In this document: positions 7,388 to 9,579 of the stretch, in pieces
How positions within the stretch are numbered: position 1 is the stretch's first letter
How the letters are laid out: every line of letters begins with the position of its first letter
Assembly (NCBI GenBank): GCA_938004015.1
Contig: CALKWU010000209.1
Span: 1 to 9,579, forward strand
DNA: 9,579 nt
Direction of reading: 5' to 3'
Source: an uncultured Oceanobacillus sp.
GTDB lineage: Bacteria; Bacillota; Bacilli; Bacillales; Amphibacillaceae
Program-made: the position numbers and the translations under genes
Notes under the pieces: model-generated
Database searches by the model: none
Seen by the model: only the letters and a program-made list of their open reading frames with translations
What the model was told of the DNA's origin: nothing

Positions 7388-9108
7388 GGCTCCACCCCCA
7401 CCATTTCGTTGATCCCTTTCCCCGGCGCGACCATTGGATAGACTTTTTCTCTCCAATCGATCCGGAAATCTACGAGTACCGGTCCGTCATAGTTGAACAC
7501 ATCTTGCAACACATCCGGCACATCCTTTTCATTGCTGACGAGCAGACTGCGAATACCATAACCTTCTGCGATTTTCAAAAAGTCTGGATTTTTACCGAAC
7601 AATGAACTGGAATATCGCTCCCCATGGAATTTTTCCTGCCATTGCCGGACCATTCCCAGCGCTTCGTTGTTGATGATGAAAATTTTGATCGGCATCCGAT
7701 GTTCGCTGATGACGGCGAGTTCTTGCAACGTCATTTGGAATCCACCGTCACCGATGATCGAGATGACTAAATCCTCAGGCCTTGCAAGTTGTGCACCGAT
7801 GGCTGCCGGAAGTCCAAAACCCATCGTCCCGAGACCTCCGGAAGTGACCCATTGATGGGGTTTGTTGAACAGATAAAACTGCGCTGCCCACATTTGATGC
7901 TGTCCCACGTCGGTCGTGACGATCGCTTTTCCTTCTGTCAGTTCGTAAATCTTTTCGATGAGCCACTGGGGTGAGATCTTTTCTTCATTCCGGTTGTACC
8001 AATAAGGATAATCCACTTTGTTCTCCATAAGTTTTGCCAGCCACTCCGCAGTTTGCGGTTCATTCATTTCAAATTCCAGCAGCTTTTCCAACGCTTTCTT
8101 CGCATCAGCGACAATCGGCACATCTGTCCGAATGATTTTTCCGATTTCCGCAGGGTCAATGTCGATATGGACGACTTTTGCCTTCGGTGCGAAGTTGGTC
8201 ACTTTCCCTGTCAAGCGGTCATCAAACCGGGCACCGATGTTGATGAGCAAATCGGTTTCGTACAGTGCCATGTTCGCAGTGTACGTCCCATGCATGCCAC
8301 CCATTCCGAGAAACAACTCATGCTCGCCGGGAAAACTTCCAAGGCCGAGCAACGTATTGACGACCGGCAGCTTATATTTCTCTGCAAACTTCTGCAAAAG
8401 ATCCGCCGCATCGGATAACAATACTCCCGCTCCTGCCAACAGCACCGGTCGCTCTGCACGCTCCAAGAGCTGTGCCAACTTTTGCAACTGAAGTGCATTT
8501 GGATGGACGGTCGGCTGATAACCCGGCAAGTTGATTGTCTTATCGACATTTGCGACGGTCGTCCGGTCTGCCGAAATATTTTTTGGAATATCGATGAGAA
8601 CCGGACCTGGTCGACCCGTCGTTGCGATATAAAAAGCTTCATGAACAATTTGGGGCAAATCTTTTGCATCTTGAACCTGATAATTGTATTTCGTGATCGG
8701 TGTCGTGAGCCCGAGGACATCGGCCTCCTGGAATGCATCGGTTCCGATGACGTTTTGTCCGACCTGACCGGTGATGATGACGAGCGGCAAAGAATCCATC
8801 ATCGCATCAGTGATTCCGGTAATCAGATTCGTCGCTCCCGGGCCTGATGTGGCAATGACTACACCAGGTTTCCCAGTGACCCTGGCATATCCTTCCGCCG
8901 CATGGATTGAACCTTGTTCATGCCGGCAAAGTATGTGTTCAAAGGGAAAGTCATGGCGGAACATCGCATCATAAATCGGCAAAACCGCACCTCCGGGATA
9001 ACCGAAAACTTTTTCCACGCCAGCATCCACCAAAGCTTCAATCAGCAAATCCGCCCCCATTACGAACTCCTTTCCAGTTTCCGTCATTTGTTTTGCTTCA
9101 ACCGCCAT
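7384..9108 (-). CDS. ilvB: Acetohydroxyacid (acetolactate) synthase catalytic subunit
   Basis: IlvB is the ThDP- and FAD-dependent enzyme condensing two pyruvates, or pyruvate and 2-oxobutanoate, as the first common step of branched-chain synthesis. The 574-residue product equals the B. subtilis IlvB length as I recall it. Domains in order: N-terminal ThDP-pyrimidine domain with GYPGGAVLPIYDA (36-48), catalytic Glu64 in RHEQGSIHAAEGYAR and TSGPGATN (88-95); central FAD-binding domain with IGARFDDRLTGK (291-302); C-terminal ThDP-pyrophosphate domain with GDGGFQMTLQELAV (453-466) through NN (480-481) and GMVRQWQ (485-491). These features separate it from catabolic AlsS. The ATG at 9108 follows GGGAGG by 7 nt. 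A GTG at 9165 in the same frame lies inside the leader terminator and is rejected. It is the first gene after the T-box and its stop overlaps ilvN. Confidence 0.97.
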   Translation of the reverse strand: MAVEAKQMTETGKEFVMGADLLIEALVDAGVEKVFGYPGGAVLPIYDAMFRHDFPFEHILCRHEQGSIHAAEGYARVTGKPGVVIATSGPGATNLITGITDAMMDSLPLVIITGQVGQNVIGTDAFQEADVLGLTTPITKYNYQVQDAKDLPQIVHEAFYIATTGRPGPVLIDIPKNISADRTTVANVDKTINLPGYQPTVHPNALQLQKLAQLLERAERPVLLAGAGVLLSDAADLLQKFAEKYKLPVVNTLLGLGSFPGEHELFLGMGGMHGTYTANMALYETDLLINIGARFDDRLTGKVTNFAPKAKVVHIDIDPAEIGKIIRTDVPIVADAKKALEKLLEFEMNEPQTAEWLAKLMENKVDYPYWYNRNEEKISPQWLIEKIYELTEGKAIVTTDVGQHQMWAAQFYLFNKPHQWVTSGGLGTMGFGLPAAIGAQLARPEDLVISIIGDGGFQMTLQELAVISEHRMPIKIFIINNEALGMVRQWQEKFHGERYSSSLFGKNPDFLKIAEGYGIRSLLVSNEKDVPDVLQDVFNYDGPVLVDFRIDWREKVYPMVAPGKGINEMVGVEP

Positions 9109-9143
9109 TCGTATACCTCCCTCATTATTTTTCTTGATTGCTG

Positions 9144-9211
9144 AAATAAAAAAGACGCTATTCACCCCACAACAAGCCTAATGTGCATGTTTACTGGGGC
9201 GAAAAGCGTCT
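9144..9211 (-). terminator. Rho-independent T-box terminator upstream of ilvB
   Basis: The arms at 9196-9211 (AGACGCTTTTCGCCCC) and 9153-9168 (GGGGTGAATAGCGTCT) pair over 16 positions with one T-T mismatch and one G-U wobble, enclosing a 27-nt loop. The U-rich run TTTTTTATTT follows directly. It ends about 36 nt before the ilvB start. The 5' arm is shared with the antiterminator, so the two structures exclude each other. Confidence 0.93.
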
Positions 9212-9230
9212 ACTTTCCACGGTACCACCC
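9196..9230 (-). promoter_or_regulatory. T-box sequence and antiterminator
   Basis: The T-box core GGGTGGTACCGTGG lies at 9217-9230. I can fold it as: GGG (9228-9230) with CCC (9196-9198); a seven-nucleotide bulge UGGUACC (9221-9227); and GUGGAAAG (9213-9220) with CUUUUCGC (9199-9206), closing a six-nucleotide loop. This is the standard antiterminator architecture. The UGGU of the bulge would pair with a tRNA 3' end ACCA, meaning discriminator base A, as in tRNA-Ile, -Leu and -Val. It uses bases 9196-9206, which also form part of the terminator 5' arm. Confidence 0.9.
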
Positions 9231-9461
9231 ATATTCACAGCATCCTCACGAATACTGCCTCATCGAGCTGAAAACCAGCTCGGTTTGGATAACAGGTGCA
9301 ATGAGCTTACACCTGGCCTGACCTAATGGGCCTTCGATTCCGGCCGTTCAGAAAGGCACTCGGGGACGATGTCAGAACAATCGGTACTTCCGGGCTTCCA
9401 GCAACCCCGGATCTCTGGGAGTACCGGGACATTGTTCCTTTGTTCCCGTCATCGATTTCTG

Positions 9462-9535
9462 CGATATGGAATGGATGTATACCATCGGATCGACAAGCGT
9501 CGTTTCACTTGTTTCCGCATCGGTTTATGATATTG
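9462..9535 (-). other. Extended 5' leader segment before T-box Stem I
   Basis: About 75 nt separate the predicted transcription start from Stem I. The segment holds ATCGG near the start, which can pair with either of two CCGATG copies (around 9517-9522 and 9483-9488). It also holds two overlapping hairpin options: ACAAG with CTTGT, and CGAC-GCTT-GTCG. A 23-codon frame (9449-9520) exists but has no ribosome site. I cannot assign a function. Confidence 0.45.
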
Positions 9536-9541
9536 CCGATA

Positions 9542-9570
9542 ATCATACAACGGTTTAAATAAAAGGTCAA
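9542..9570 (-). promoter_or_regulatory. Sigma-A type promoter of the operon
   Basis: A -35 hexamer TTGACC (9565-9570) and a -10 hexamer TATGAT (9542-9547) are separated by exactly 17 bp. Each matches the vegetative consensus at 5 of 6 positions. Initiation is expected near 9535. Upstream sequence ends 9 bases later, so binding sites for CodY, CcpA or TnrA, which control this operon in B. subtilis, would fall mostly outside the window; I see none inside. Confidence 0.85.
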
Positions 9571-9579
9571 TACCTTTTT

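Larger units (their letters stand above)
9144..9461 (-). promoter_or_regulatory. T-box riboswitch leader of the ilv-leu operon, probable AUC (Ile) specifier
   Basis: This is a cis-acting RNA that senses uncharged tRNA. Stem I: base helix CAGAAA (9456-9461) with TTTCTG (9349-9354); a K-turn with GAG on the 3' side (9359-9361); lower helix GGGA (9444-9447) with TCCC (9363-9366); the specifier loop; helix GAACAAT (9431-9437) with ATTGTTC (9375-9381); GGTAC with GTACC; an AGAGA bulge region; and an apical CCGGG/CCCGG hairpin. The 3' strand of the specifier loop reads TGACATCG (9367-9374). The triplet followed by one purine just before the lower helix is AUC at 9368-9370. Further hairpins are 9293-9298 with 9310-9315, 9265-9270 with 9276-9281, and a Stem III candidate 9232-9236 with 9250-9254. 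The T-box, antiterminator and terminator follow. T-box identity is near certain; the specifier reading is a fold made by eye. Confidence 0.92.

Noticed and set aside
8018..8491. 157-codon plus-strand frame opposite ilvB
   Set aside because: It is antisense to conserved IlvB sequence, with Ser/Asn-rich content typical of a shadow frame.
8211..8738. 175-codon minus-strand frame inside ilvB
   Set aside because: It is in another frame of the IlvB coding region, is rich in Arg, Ser and Cys, and has no ribosome site or family motif.
9109..9165. Upstream extension of ilvB from GTG at 9165
   Set aside because: The extension would be coded by the terminator stem and its U-run, whereas ATG at 9108 has a strong ribosome site and gives the family N-terminus.
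9371..9376. CUG (Leu) read as the specifier triplet
   Set aside because: CTG overlaps the end of the GAACAAT/ATTGTTC helix and is not next to the purine and lower helix where specifiers sit; AUC fits that geometry better.
9449..9520. 23-codon basic peptide frame in the leader, ending in Stem I
   Set aside because: There is no Shine-Dalgarno before its ATG and no run of branched-chain codons, and the operon is already explained by a T-box rather than ribosome-mediated attenuation.
9490..9579. CodY, CcpA or TnrA operator near the promoter
   Set aside because: I looked for palindromes resembling their consensus sequences and found no convincing match; sequence upstream of the promoter is missing.
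1..9579. CRISPR arrays, insertion sequences, tRNA or rRNA genes, phage or defence genes
   Set aside because: No repeat arrays, terminal inverted repeats, transposase motifs or structural RNA genes other than the T-box leader were seen; the window is filled by one biosynthetic operon.

Overview
The window holds one branched-chain amino acid operon, transcribed entirely on the minus strand. It reads, in order of transcription: promoter, T-box leader, ilvB, ilvN, ilvC, leuA, leuB, leuC, leuD and a 3'-truncated ilvA. Gene order, protein lengths (574, 173, 334, 516, 368, 469 and 201 residues), purine-rich Shine-Dalgarno sites and a T-box leader all point to a Gram-positive Bacillota, most likely a member of the Bacillaceae with moderate GC. 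I cannot name the species. The layout resembles the Bacillus subtilis ilv-leu operon, but with ilvA appended after leuD as in some other Bacillota. No ilvD lies inside the visible cluster.

Region by region: 9535-9579 carries a sigma-A type promoter. About 75 nt of extra 5' leader follows (9462-9535). A complete T-box riboswitch occupies 9144-9461, with Stem I, intervening hairpins, a T-box sequence, and mutually exclusive antiterminator and terminator. The most plausible specifier triplet is AUC (isoleucine). From 9108 down to 1083 seven genes are tightly packed: one 4-bp overlap and gaps of only 14-34 bp. A 60-90 bp AT-rich spacer then precedes ilvA, whose start codon is ambiguous and whose 3' end lies beyond base 1.

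How the genes work together: IlvA makes 2-oxobutanoate from threonine. IlvBN (acetohydroxyacid synthase) condenses pyruvate with pyruvate or 2-oxobutanoate. IlvC reduces and isomerises the products. Dihydroxyacid dehydratase (IlvD) and the transaminase must be encoded elsewhere. LeuA, LeuCD and LeuB extend 2-oxoisovalerate to 2-oxoisocaproate, the leucine precursor. Uncharged tRNA binding the leader would allow read-through of the whole operon.

I see no unknown multigene system here. The points most worth a second look are the apparent Ile rather than Leu specifier in the leader, the extended 5' leader, and the ilvA start. At ilvA the best ribosome binding site and TTG codon are one base out of frame with the enzyme.
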